Source of the DNA: Cyclobacteriaceae bacterium
Lineage (GTDB): Bacteria; Bacteroidota; Bacteroidia; Cytophagales; Cyclobacteriaceae
NCBI GenBank assembly: GCA_021648745.1
Contig: JAKISE010000054.1
Span: 1-21,273 of the forward strand
Length of the DNA: 21,273 nt
Direction: 5' to 3'
Shown: positions 8,772-15,862 of the stretch, one piece after another
How positions within the stretch are numbered: position 1 is the stretch's first letter
Layout: each line of letters begins with the position of its first letter
Translations under genes and position numbers: made by a program
Notes under the pieces: generated by a model
Told to the model about the DNA's origin: nothing
Database searches by the model: none
What the model saw: only the letters and a program-made list of their open reading frames with translations

Positions 8772-8872
8772 CCAAAAAATATTTGGAGTTGAAAGTTCGA
8801 AGTTGGGAGTAAAAAAAGAATGTTAAAAACTGTGGTCTGAATGCTATTGGACTATGGACTAATTTTTTATAG
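8772..8872. repeat. Repeat-rich sufB-sufC spacer
   Basis: This 101-base spacer is the widest gap among the core suf genes. It contains a GTT/AGTT-rich stretch (GAAAGTTCGAAGTTGGGAGT, 8791-8810) and short direct repeats near the end (GGACTA at 8849-8854 and 8856-8861). Tracts of the kind GTTCGAAGTTCG and GGACTATGGACT are common junk between genes in Bacteroidota, as I recall. There is no hairpin terminator and no convincing promoter, so sufB and sufC are probably still co-transcribed. Confidence 0.4.
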
Positions 8873-9628
8873 ATGTTAAAAGTTAAGAATTTAAAAGCCT
8901 CCATTGAAGGCAAAGAAATATTAAAAGGAATTAACCTGGAGGTTAAGCCTGGAGAAGTACACGCAATTATGGGCCCTAATGGCTCAGGTAAAAGCACCTT
9001 ATCCGCAGTATTAGCTGGTAGAGAAGAATACAGTGTTGATAGTGGCACGGTTGAATTTTTAGGAAGCGATATATTTGATCTTTCTCCTGAAGAGCGAGCT
9101 AGAGAAGGCCTGTTTTTAGCCTTCCAATATCCAATTGAAATACCTGGTGTAAGTACCACCAACTTTATGCGAGCTGCAGTTAACCAAATTAGAGAACATA
9201 GAGGCTTGCCAAAATTAGATGCCGTTCAGTTTTTGAAAGTAATGAAAGAGAGAATGAAGATTGTTGATATCGATCAAGCATTGCTCAAGCGTTCGTTGAA
9301 CGAAGGATTTTCTGGCGGAGAAAAGAAACGAAACGAAATTTTTCAGATGGCTATGCTAGAGCCGAAGCTTTCCATTTTAGATGAAACTGATTCTGGTTTA
9401 GACATTGACGCACTAAAAATTGTAGCGAATGGGGTAAACACTTTAAGAAGTGCAGATAATGCGACCATCGTAATTACCCACTACCAGCGTTTATTAGATT
9501 TTATTGTTCCTGATTTTGTGCACGTATTATACAACGGACAAATTGTAAAAACGGGTACCAAAGAATTGGCCTACGAACTAGAAGAACGTGGCTACGATTG
9601 GATTAAAGCTGAACACGCAAATGTCTAA
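8873..9628 (+). CDS. sufC: Fe-S assembly ATPase SufC (ABC-type)
   Basis: SufC is the soluble ABC-type ATPase that binds SufB and SufD and drives the conformational change of the scaffold complex; despite its fold it is not a transporter. The 251 residues are the standard length. Walker A is GPNGSGKST at 34-42, the signature is FSGGEKKRNE, and Walker B with the SufC-typical extension reads LSILDETDSGLDIDAL. The switch histidine is in VITHYQRLLDF. The stop codon overlaps the start of sufD by 8 bases, implying coupled translation. The start at ATG 8873 fits the family N-terminus (MLKVKNLKA). Confidence 0.97.
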   Translation: MLKVKNLKASIEGKEILKGINLEVKPGEVHAIMGPNGSGKSTLSAVLAGREEYSVDSGTVEFLGSDIFDLSPEERAREGLFLAFQYPIEIPGVSTTNFMRAAVNQIREHRGLPKLDAVQFLKVMKERMKIVDIDQALLKRSLNEGFSGGEKKRNEIFQMAMLEPKLSILDETDSGLDIDALKIVANGVNTLRSADNATIVITHYQRLLDFIVPDFVHVLYNGQIVKTGTKELAYELEERGYDWIKAEHANV

Positions 9629-10883
9629 TTCTATGGAGATGTCAGATTTACTTCAACGATTAATTAAGGCTCCTGAAAGCGATAGTTTTAGTACAGCGCG
9701 AGAAGCAGCCTCTACTATAATAAAAGAAAGAGGTTTACCAAGTCGTAAAAACGAAGAGTATAAATACACCAACCTCTCTAAAATATTAGAACGTAACTTC
9801 GGTGAGTTTGGAGGCAATGAAGAATCAGCAACAGACTTAAGCGCTCTTATTCCAGATCTTTCTGATAATCAATTGGTTTTTGTAAATGGAATTCTATCAG
9901 AAGAATTATCTAGCTATAAATTGCCAGAAGGAATTACAATTTCTACTATAGAAGAGAGCAAAGAATTAGTTGAGCAGGATGTAGGTGCTAAATCAGATGA
10001 GTTCTTATTATTGAATACCTCAAGCCTGAATACAGGTATAACTATCAACATAGCAAAAAGTGCGTTAATTGAAAAGCCAATTGTGCTGATTCATATCACT
10101 GATTCTTCTAAAAATCAGGCAGTGGCACATCCTAGGGTTCTGATTAACGGAGCAGAAAGTGCACAAGCTACAATTGCTGAATTATTTATTGGAAATGGCG
10201 ATGCACTATCTTTTACCAATGCAGTAACGGAGATTAATTGTGCAGCCAGCAGCAATCTTAGCTATATCAAAATAGGCAATGAAAATGGGAATCAATTACA
10301 CGTTGGTAACACACAAGTAAATGTTGCTGAAAAGGCTATTTTCAATGCTATGACAGTCAACTTTGGTGGTAAAATGGTTCGTAATAATCTTCAAATATCC
10401 CTTAATGGCTCTCATTCAGAAGCTAACTTAGACGGACTCTATGTAACTGATAATAAAGAGCATATTGACAACCATACTGTAGTAGATCATAAAGTGCCAA
10501 ATTGCAACAGCAATGAATTGTACAAAGGCATAATGAACGGGAGTTCTAAAGGAATTTTCAACGGTAAAATTTATGTAAGGCAAGATGCCCAAGTAACCAA
10601 TGCCTTTCAATCAAATAAAAATATATTGCTTTCTGATAACGCCACTATTAATACCAAACCTCAATTAGAGATTTGGGCAGATGACGTTAAATGTTCTCAC
10701 GGCTGTACCACAGGTAAGCTCGATAAAGAACAATTATTTTACCTCCGAGCAAGAGGAATTGGAGAGCATTCAGCCAAATTAATGTTGCTAGATGCCTATG
10801 CCAACGAAGTAATTGAACGCATAAAAGATGAAAATCTAAGAACCTATGTTCAAGAAATTCTCCATACTAAAATAGACGAATAA
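9621..10883 (+). CDS. sufD: Fe-S assembly scaffold partner SufD
   Basis: SufD is the SufB paralogue that completes the SufBC2D scaffold and is linked to iron acquisition. From ATG 9621 the protein has 420 residues. The N-terminal helical part contains LPSRKNEEYKYTNLSKIL, a SufD hallmark. The beta-helix core follows, and the C-terminus has CSHGCTTGKLDKEQLFYLRARGI, where His360 falls at the position of the functional histidine described in E. coli SufD. I chose ATG 9621, which overlaps the sufC stop by 8 bases (ATGTCTAA), over a GTG at 9588 that would add 11 residues encoded inside sufC. A further ATG at 9633 is possible. sufS begins one base after the stop. Confidence 0.95.
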   Translation: MSNSMEMSDLLQRLIKAPESDSFSTAREAASTIIKERGLPSRKNEEYKYTNLSKILERNFGEFGGNEESATDLSALIPDLSDNQLVFVNGILSEELSSYKLPEGITISTIEESKELVEQDVGAKSDEFLLLNTSSLNTGITINIAKSALIEKPIVLIHITDSSKNQAVAHPRVLINGAESAQATIAELFIGNGDALSFTNAVTEINCAASSNLSYIKIGNENGNQLHVGNTQVNVAEKAIFNAMTVNFGGKMVRNNLQISLNGSHSEANLDGLYVTDNKEHIDNHTVVDHKVPNCNSNELYKGIMNGSSKGIFNGKIYVRQDAQVTNAFQSNKNILLSDNATINTKPQLEIWADDVKCSHGCTTGKLDKEQLFYLRARGIGEHSAKLMLLDAYANEVIERIKDENLRTYVQEILHTKIDE

Positions 10884-10884
10884 A

Positions 10885-12126
10885 ATGGAAGCGGCCATCA
10901 AACAATCTTCGTTAGATATTGATGCCATTCGAGCACAGTTTCCTGTGTTGGACCAAGAAGTGAATGGCTATCCCCTCACCTATTTTGATAATGCCGCCAC
11001 TTCGCAAAAACCTATTCGGGTAATCGAAGCCCTCAACCAATATTACTCTGCCTATAATTCCAATATTCATAGAGGAGTACACAGCTTGGCTGAAAAGGCA
11101 ACGAATGCTTATGAAGCAACTCGGGTTTCCTTGCAGAAGTTTATCAACTCAGGCCAAAAAGAAGAAATCATCTTTACCAAAGGCACGAGCGAAAGTATCA
11201 ATTTAGTAGCTGCTACCTACGGAAGGCAAAACATTGCTAAAGGGGACGAAATCATTATTACTGGCTTAGAGCACCACTCCAATATTGTGCCTTGGCAAAT
11301 GTTATGCGAAGAAAAAGAGGCAGTTTTAAAGGTGGTTCCAATTTCAGATAAAGGAGAAATCGACCTAGAAGATTTCAACGCTTTACTTTCAGATAAAACT
11401 AAAATTGTATCGGTAGCATTTGCTTCCAATGCCTTGGGTACAATTAATCCTGTGAAGGAAATAATAGAAGCAGCGCATAAAGTTGGAGCGGTTGTATTAT
11501 TAGATTCAGCTCAGGCAGTGGCACACCTTGAAGTAGATGTACAATCACTTGATTGTGACTTTTTAGCTGCTTCTGCACACAAAATGTACGGTCCAACGGG
11601 TGTTGGTTTTTTATATGGGAAACAACATCTATTAGAAGAAATGCCTCCTTACCAAGGCGGTGGTGAAATGATCAAAGAAGTTACTTTTGAGAAAACAACT
11701 TATAACGACATCCCATTTAAGTTTGAGGCAGGCACTCCAAATATTGCAGACATTATTGCACTCAATGAGGCTATAGGTTTCATCAACGATTTAGGTAAAG
11801 AGAATATCAGAATTTATGAAGACGAATTACTAAAGTATGCAACTGAGAAGCTAGAAGCCATTGATAAAGTAAAACTTATTGGTACTGCCAAACATAAAGT
11901 AGGCGTGCTTTCTTTTATAATTGAAGGAATGCACCCTTTTGATGTGGGCATGATGTTAGATGCTAGAGGAATTGCAGTACGAACAGGCCATCATTGCACG
12001 ATGCCTTTAATGCAAAGGTTTGAATTAGAAGGAACTATTAGAGCTTCTTTTGCAGTTTATAACACATTTGAAGAAATCGATACGATGGTTGCTTCCTTAC
12101 AAAAAATTACGAGCAGAATAAAATAA
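10885..12126 (+). CDS. sufS: Cysteine desulfurase SufS
   Basis: SufS is a PLP-dependent group II cysteine desulfurase that takes sulfur from cysteine as a persulfide and hands it to SufE. The 413 residues are typical. The N-terminus has DIDAIRAQFPVLDQEVNGYPLTYFDNAATSQKP (first half of the fold), the PLP-binding lysine is Lys233 in ASAHKMYGPTGVG, and the active-site cysteine is Cys371 in VRTGHHCTMPLM, in the RxGHHC context of group II enzymes. It starts one base after sufD and its TAA stop shares a base with the sufE ATG (TAATG), so all three are probably coupled. Confidence 0.97.
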   Translation: MEAAIKQSSLDIDAIRAQFPVLDQEVNGYPLTYFDNAATSQKPIRVIEALNQYYSAYNSNIHRGVHSLAEKATNAYEATRVSLQKFINSGQKEEIIFTKGTSESINLVAATYGRQNIAKGDEIIITGLEHHSNIVPWQMLCEEKEAVLKVVPISDKGEIDLEDFNALLSDKTKIVSVAFASNALGTINPVKEIIEAAHKVGAVVLLDSAQAVAHLEVDVQSLDCDFLAASAHKMYGPTGVGFLYGKQHLLEEMPPYQGGGEMIKEVTFEKTTYNDIPFKFEAGTPNIADIIALNEAIGFINDLGKENIRIYEDELLKYATEKLEAIDKVKLIGTAKHKVGVLSFIIEGMHPFDVGMMLDARGIAVRTGHHCTMPLMQRFELEGTIRASFAVYNTFEEIDTMVASLQKITSRIK

Positions 12127-12563
12127 TGACAGCCGTAGAAGAAATACAAAACGAAATAATCGAAGAGTTTGAGCTCTTGGCAGATGACCGTGAATCGACC
12201 ATTTTTTATATAATGGAGCTCGGTCAAAAGTTGCCTCCAATGGATAATTCGCTTAAGACAGAAGCGAATATCATTAAAGGCTGTCAGTCAAAAGTATGGC
12301 TTACTACAGAGTATAAAGATGGCAAAGTGCATTTCACGGCTGATAGCAATACTGATATTACCAAAGGTTTAATCAGCTTACTTATTCGAGTTTTATCGGG
12401 TCAAACACCGGATACTATCTTAAATACAGAACTAAACTTTGTAGAGAAAATCGGTATGGGACAGGTAATTGGCTCTCAACGGTCTAACGGATTTAATTCG
12501 ATGATTAAACAAATGAAATTATATGCGCTTGGGTATCGAGCTAAAGCACAGATGAATGGATAA
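12126..12563 (+). CDS. sufE: Sulfur acceptor protein SufE
   Basis: SufE accepts persulfide sulfur from SufS on a single cysteine, stimulates the desulfurase and passes sulfur to SufB. The 145 residues fit the family. The acceptor cysteine is Cys53 in IIKGCQSKVWL, the SufE signature, and the C-terminal half has LIRVLSGQTPDTIL and QRSNGFNSMIKQMK, both characteristic. The ATG overlaps the sufS stop by one base. The end overlaps a possible start of the following DUF59 gene by 8 bases, the same geometry as the sufC-sufD junction. Confidence 0.96.
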   Translation: MTAVEEIQNEIIEEFELLADDRESTIFYIMELGQKLPPMDNSLKTEANIIKGCQSKVWLTTEYKDGKVHFTADSNTDITKGLISLLIRVLSGQTPDTILNTELNFVEKIGMGQVIGSQRSNGFNSMIKQMKLYALGYRAKAQMNG

Positions 12564-12924
12564 CATGGAAAAAGAAAAAGTATCTAATAAAACAGACGAA
12601 AAAATCACTGAAGTGGAAGAAGTTTCGATGCGAGATAAAGTATTGGGAGCCATTAAGCAGGTATATGATCCTGAGATACCAGTGGATGTATACGAACTAG
12701 GTCTCATTTATGAAATAAATGTGTACCCTGTAAATAATGTATTCGTTTTAATGACCTTAACTTCTCCCTCCTGCCCTGCAGCAGAATCGATACCTAGTGA
12801 GGTAGAACAGCGCATTCGTAAGATAGCCAGAGTACAAAATGTAAAAGTAGAAGTAACATTTGATCCTCCTTACACAACAGAAATGATGTCGGAAGCTGCC
12901 AAATTAGAACTTGGATTTTTATAG
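12556..12924 (+). CDS. DUF59/MIP18-family SUF-associated protein (SufT-like)
   Basis: A 122-residue protein made of a short charged N-terminus and a MIP18/DUF59 domain. Landmarks are VYDPEIPVDVYELGLIYEI and LTSPSCPAAESIPSEVEQRI, with the conserved cysteine in SCPAA, and the FDPPYTTEMMSEAAKLELGF tail. Proteins of this family (SufT, Cia2/MIP18, PaaD) act in Fe-S protein maturation, and its place right after sufE supports that role here. Two starts are possible: ATG 12556, overlapping the sufE stop by 8 bases, or ATG 12565, one base after the sufE stop, which removes three residues. I cannot decide between them. I leave the gene symbol empty because the assignment rests on the domain and context. 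Confidence 0.9.
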   Translation: MDNMEKEKVSNKTDEKITEVEEVSMRDKVLGAIKQVYDPEIPVDVYELGLIYEINVYPVNNVFVLMTLTSPSCPAAESIPSEVEQRIRKIARVQNVKVEVTFDPPYTTEMMSEAAKLELGFL

Positions 12925-13002
12925 ATATAAAAAAATAATTATCAATGTACAACGAGTAATTGATAATTGAACATTAATAATTGAACATTAAAACAACCGC
13001 AT
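12925..13002. repeat. Hairpin and 14-bp tandem repeat between DUF59 gene and bacilliredoxin gene
   Basis: AATTATCAATGTAC (12936-12949) can pair with GTAATTGATAATT (12956-12968) with one bulged base. It is followed by two perfect back-to-back copies of ATAATTGAACATTA (12963-12976 and 12977-12990), the first overlapping the hairpin arm. The next ATG is at 13003. The stem is AT-only at its base and has no T-tract, so it is not a clear terminator; it could be an mRNA-processing or stability element or just an intergenic repeat. Confidence 0.55.
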
Positions 13003-13419
13003 ATGTACCCAGAAGAATTAGTAGCTCCTATGAGAGCAGAGCTTACAAACCAAGGGTTTGAAGAGTTTAAAACTGCAGAAGCAGTAACCAATCATTTAAA
13101 AGATCATAAAGGAACGAGCTTAATCGTAGTCAACTCTGTTTGTGGTTGTGCCGCTGGTTCGGCCCGTCCAGGAGCTGTAATGGCTGTTATGAACTCCAAC
13201 AAAAAGCCTGATACATTGGCTACCGTTTTTGCTGGAAATGATGTAGATGCCGTAAATGCAGTAAGAGAAGCTTGCCTTCCTTACCCTCCATCGTCTCCCG
13301 CCATTGCACTCTTTAAGGATGGAGAGTTAGCTCATTTTGTTGAGCGTCACCATATCGAAGGACGTAATGCTGAGATGATTGCCAACCATTTGATTGATGT
13401 GTTCGATGAGCATTGTTAG
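13003..13419 (+). CDS. BrxA/BrxB-type bacilliredoxin (YphP/YqiW family)
   Basis: A 138-residue cytoplasmic thioredoxin-fold protein. It starts MYPEELVAPMRAEL, as the family does, and carries the CGC motif at Cys47-Gly48-Cys49 in NSVCGCAAGSARPGA, followed by PYPPSSPAIALFKDGELAHFVERH. The protein ends in HC. In Firmicutes these proteins remove bacillithiol from mixed disulfides, the first cysteine making the attack; some Bacteroidota also make bacillithiol. It follows the SUF genes on the same strand after a 78-base repeat-containing spacer and precedes a strong hairpin, so it is probably the last gene of the operon. A role in protecting or repairing cysteines used in Fe-S assembly is inference from position. 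Whether BrxA or BrxB cannot be told. Confidence 0.93.
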   Translation: MYPEELVAPMRAELTNQGFEEFKTAEAVTNHLKDHKGTSLIVVNSVCGCAAGSARPGAVMAVMNSNKKPDTLATVFAGNDVDAVNAVREACLPYPPSSPAIALFKDGELAHFVERHHIEGRNAEMIANHLIDVFDEHC

Positions 13420-13428
13420 GTAGAACAA

Positions 13429-13476
13429 TAGGCTAAAACTCTAAACTTAAAGTTACCAGATTAGAGTTTTAGCCTA
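13429..13476. terminator. Perfect 16-bp stem-loop between convergent genes (bidirectional terminator candidate)
   Basis: TAGGCTAAAACTCTAA (13429-13444) is exactly complementary to TTAGAGTTTTAGCCTA (13461-13476), with a 16-base loop. It lies 10 bases after the bacilliredoxin stop codon and 12 bases after the stop of the opposing DUF4198 gene. The stem is perfect, but neither side has a clean U-run, so efficiency as an intrinsic terminator is uncertain; position argues for transcript ends on both strands. Confidence 0.7.
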
Positions 13477-13488
13477 AAGTTAGGTTTA

Positions 13489-14316
13489 CTACTCTTTAAC
13501 TTCAAAGGTTAGCGAAGCTGAAATAGATACATAATCAGCATCAGGCTCGGTACTTTTTACCAAGTTAACTGTGCGGAAATACCAATGACCAGCCTCCGAC
13601 ATTATTATTTTGACAATACCATTTTTATCCGTTTTTGTTTGATAAACATCGATTGCTGACCCATCGCTGGCATGGCCAAACTCATCGTTATAACTAGCAT
13701 AGATCATTTCTCCAGCAATCGGTTTCCCATTAATTAGTAGTTTCATTGCCAATTCGTCTCCAATAGAAAGTGCATAAGGATTGCTCATTGGAACAAATTC
13801 AATAGGATAGCCTAATACCGTTTTATACTCTTCAGAAAGCTTATCTCCTACTTGAAAAATGGCTTTCACATGCTTAGAATATTTTTTACGAACAGGGTTT
13901 GCATCTTCACCAGACTTTTCTCTCTCTTCAAGTACCTCTAATAGTCCTTCGTGCTTCATATTACTAATAAAGCTTTCAGGAGTAAACTCCCCTACTCGAG
14001 TTGTGGTTGAAACACCCAAAACTCCTGTTCCAGCCTTACCCGTTGCTATTCTTAACACAGTTTGGTTGTTCTCTTCGAACCACAGACTGCTATCAGGATG
14101 AACAATTTCTTCTCCAGGATTAATCAAGGACACATCTGTCATACGATTCCGAGCTAAGGTTGCTTCACTTTCACCAAACGTACCGTTATACAGATAGATC
14201 AATGTCTCTGTATTTGGCTTTAGGTAAAAGGTATCTAGCTTTATAAACAAGTTGTGAGCACTAAGCACGGTTAAGCTAGTAACCACTATTAATAATAATA
14301 GGATTTTTTGTTTCAT
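13489..14316 (-). CDS. DUF4198-domain periplasmic protein
   Basis: A 275-residue exported protein. Residues 1-20 are a signal peptide (MKQKILLLLIVVTSLTVLSA), and cleavage after Ala20 would leave His21 as the mature N-terminus (HNLFIKLDTFYLKPN). The body is beta-rich, and the C-terminal part (DELAMKLLINGKPIAGEMIYASY, TKTDKNGIVKIIMSEAGHWYF) is the carboxypeptidase-regulatory-like end of DUF4198. Members of this family often sit with nickel or cobalt transport genes and are thought to bind metal in the periplasm; no transporter gene is visible here, so metal specificity is open. A charged helical insert spans ~120-160. The gene converges on the bacilliredoxin gene; upstream on its strand is only the DUF418 remnant. 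Confidence 0.8.
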   Translation of the reverse strand: MKQKILLLLIVVTSLTVLSAHNLFIKLDTFYLKPNTETLIYLYNGTFGESEATLARNRMTDVSLINPGEEIVHPDSSLWFEENNQTVLRIATGKAGTGVLGVSTTTRVGEFTPESFISNMKHEGLLEVLEEREKSGEDANPVRKKYSKHVKAIFQVGDKLSEEYKTVLGYPIEFVPMSNPYALSIGDELAMKLLINGKPIAGEMIYASYNDEFGHASDGSAIDVYQTKTDKNGIVKIIMSEAGHWYFRTVNLVKSTEPDADYVSISASLTFEVKE

Positions 14317-14394
14317 AGAGAGGGTATTTAAATCTTGTTAAAGGACACGCTATTATTGAGCAGTAAAAATATTAACGTTTTGAAAGAAAATCTC

Positions 14395-14557
14395 CTAATT
14401 TGTCATTTTTCTCATTACGTATTCTATTGGCCCTTGTTTAAATTTTTTACGCCATAAGTGCGAGAAAACAACCATTAAAACACTAAACAGAATAGCGTAA
14501 ATCAGAGCAAATTCTATCGGAAATGCGTACTCCAACTTGCCGTAAAACAATTCTATA
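14395..14557 (-). pseudogene. C-terminal remnant of a DUF418-family membrane protein, cut by an IS
   Basis: About 54 codons from the insertion-sequence edge to a stop at 14395 read IELFYGKLEYAF, a hydrophobic helix (FALIYAILFSVLMVVFSHLW), then RKKFKQGPIEYVMRKMT. The last part matches the well-known end of DUF418/YeiB-type membrane proteins (…F-x-x-GP-x-E-W-x-W-R-x-x-T). Full members are ~350-400 residues with many helices, so only the last helix and tail survive. The frame continues a few codons into the IS inverted repeat and can be opened at a TTG at 14583, but this is unlikely to be a real start. The missing front half is not found on the other side of the IS, so it was deleted rather than just split. 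Confidence 0.75.
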
Positions 14558-15634
14558 GGGTTAAGTTCTAAATAACACAGCAATTAGTACTATATTAGCT
14601 CTATGGTAACACAGGAAGAAGTAAAGTCGGTATTTAGTAAACTAAGCCTAACCAACCAGAATGATTTATTAAGTGAGTTGTTATTGGAACAGGAATTACA
14701 AGGCAAAGTTTTGAAAGAGGCAGGACAAGAAATTAGCCAAAGGAGGAAAAACAAACCTTGTCCCCATTGCGCTAGTGTTAAAGTTTACAAAAGGGGTAAA
14801 CAAAAAGGAGTCCAAATGTACAAATGCAATGCTTGTAGCAAGTGGTATAGTGAAACTACTGGTACAGCATTGTATGATATAAAGTTAAAGTCCAAATGGC
14901 AATCTTATTTAAACTGCATGGAAAAAGGGATGCCTATAAAAAAGATAGCAAAAGAGCTAGGCATTAGTATTCAAACAAGTTTTGATTGGCGTCATAAGAT
15001 CCTAAGTTCTTTATCGCAGTTTACCCCGGGACAGTTAACCGATGAGGTTGAGTGCGATGAATTAGAATTGACATTAAATGAAAAAGGCAGTAGAAGTTTA
15101 GATAGGTTGCCTAGAAAACGCCCCTCTGATTTTAAGCGTAATCAAGGAAAAGGCAAACTAACAACTGTTCAAGTAGTTACGGCCATATCTCGTAATGGGG
15201 AGAAAATATTAAAAGCGGTAGAGAGTAAGCGTCTTAGTAAAAAAGAAATAGCACAAGCCCTTGATGGGGTGTTGGCAGATGATTCAATTTTAATTACCGA
15301 TAAACATCCATCCTATAAAGCTTATGCAAATGATAACCCTTCCATAAAACATAAGCGATTGCTTGCTAAAGATCATGTGGACAAAAATGACTCCTCTTTA
15401 CATCTTCAAAAAGTTAATAATGTCCACGCACAGTTAAGAAGCTTTTTAAGGCCTTTCAATGGGGTAAGCTCAAAGTATTTGCAAAATTATCTTAATTGGT
15501 ATTCTTATGTAGGGCAAATACAAAATAGCAAAACAACAATCAAGCAATGGTTTTTAGCTATGCTTATTACTGATCAGGCATATGCCCTGTTTGAGCTTTT
15601 TAAACAAAATGCTGTTATCATTAGAACTTAACCC
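14558..15634 (+). mobile_element. IS1595-family insertion sequence, apparently complete (1077 bp)
   Basis: The ends are inverted repeats: GGGTTAAGTTCTAA at 14558-14571 is perfectly complementary to 15621-15634, with imperfect matching for about 11 more bases inward (left AATAACACAGCA against right TGATAACAGCA, read inward). A single intact transposase gene (14603-15631) fills almost all of it, its last codons lying inside the right repeat. The bases just outside (ATTCTATA on the left, TTAGAAGT on the right) do not form the 8-bp direct repeat that IS1595 elements normally leave, which suggests a deletion or recombination after insertion. Confidence 0.85.
14603..15631 (+). CDS. IS1595-family transposase (ISXO2-like domain)
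   Basis: A 342-residue intact transposase. It has an N-terminal helical region, a zinc ribbon (Cys53, Cys56, Cys75, Cys78 in CPHC…CNAC), a helix-turn-helix (IKKIAKELGISIQTSFDWRHKIL), and the ISXO2-like catalytic domain. Candidate catalytic acids are Asp152 in VECDELEL and Asp233 in ITDKHPSY. At the third position, where many family members have Glu, the context is VNNVHAQLRSFL, so His275 (or a neighbouring Asn) stands there; some IS1595 subgroups vary at this site. The ending GVSSKYLQNYLNWYSY is typical. The frame is uninterrupted, so the element may still be active. The ATG start lies 32 bases inside the left inverted repeat end. Confidence 0.9.
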   Translation: MVTQEEVKSVFSKLSLTNQNDLLSELLLEQELQGKVLKEAGQEISQRRKNKPCPHCASVKVYKRGKQKGVQMYKCNACSKWYSETTGTALYDIKLKSKWQSYLNCMEKGMPIKKIAKELGISIQTSFDWRHKILSSLSQFTPGQLTDEVECDELELTLNEKGSRSLDRLPRKRPSDFKRNQGKGKLTTVQVVTAISRNGEKILKAVESKRLSKKEIAQALDGVLADDSILITDKHPSYKAYANDNPSIKHKRLLAKDHVDKNDSSLHLQKVNNVHAQLRSFLRPFNGVSSKYLQNYLNWYSYVGQIQNSKTTIKQWFLAMLITDQAYALFELFKQNAVIIRT

Positions 15635-15655
15635 TTAGAAGTAAATTTGAAAGAA

Positions 15656-15862
15656 ATGAAAGCAGTTGAATTTAAGGCGAAAATCAAAAATAGGCTTATC
15701 AAAGTACCTAAGAATATTGATCCTGATTTATCTGAAGGTAAAGAGTTGAGAATAATCATTCTACAAGATGAAATTAAAACCCGATCTCACGACAGCTTCA
15801 AACAGCTATCTGAAAAACAATTTTTAGCTGGCTATTCAGATTCAGTTTATGACAGCTATTAA
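15656..15862 (+). CDS. Putative antitoxin of a MazF/PemK-like pair
   Basis: A 68-residue protein read from ATG 15656. A TTG at 15647 would add three residues but is less likely. The N-terminal part (FKAKIKNRLIKVPKNI…GKELRIIIL) looks like an AbrB/SpoVT-type swapped-hairpin DNA-binding strand pattern, and the C-terminal part (FKQLSEKQFLAGYSDSVYDSY) is acidic and aromatic, the usual place for toxin binding. The stop codon is directly followed by the toxin ATG with no gap, the classic antitoxin-first arrangement with coupled translation. The gene begins only 21 bases outside the IS right end, so its promoter must lie in that spacer or inside the IS. I recognise it mainly by context. Confidence 0.65.
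   Translation: MKAVEFKAKIKNRLIKVPKNIDPDLSEGKELRIIILQDEIKTRSHDSFKQLSEKQFLAGYSDSVYDSY

Noticed and set aside
8746..9162. 138-codon minus-strand frame across the sufB end and sufC start
   Set aside because: Antisense to conserved SufC including its Walker A motif; a shadow frame.
9588..9620. Longer GTG start for sufD
   Set aside because: It would add 11 residues encoded inside sufC with no family support; ATG 9621 overlaps the sufC stop by 8 bases, a coupled geometry also possible at sufE-DUF59.
12963..12990. Start of a CRISPR array
   Set aside because: Only two 14-bp copies with no spacer between them; CRISPR repeats are longer and separated by unique spacers.
14395..14583. Independent 62-residue membrane protein
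   Set aside because: The first codons come from the IS inverted repeat and the rest matches the tail of DUF418 proteins, so it is a remnant rather than a gene.
14548..15642. 8-bp target-site duplication around the IS
   Set aside because: The flanks ATTCTATA and TTAGAAGT do not match, so no duplication is claimed.
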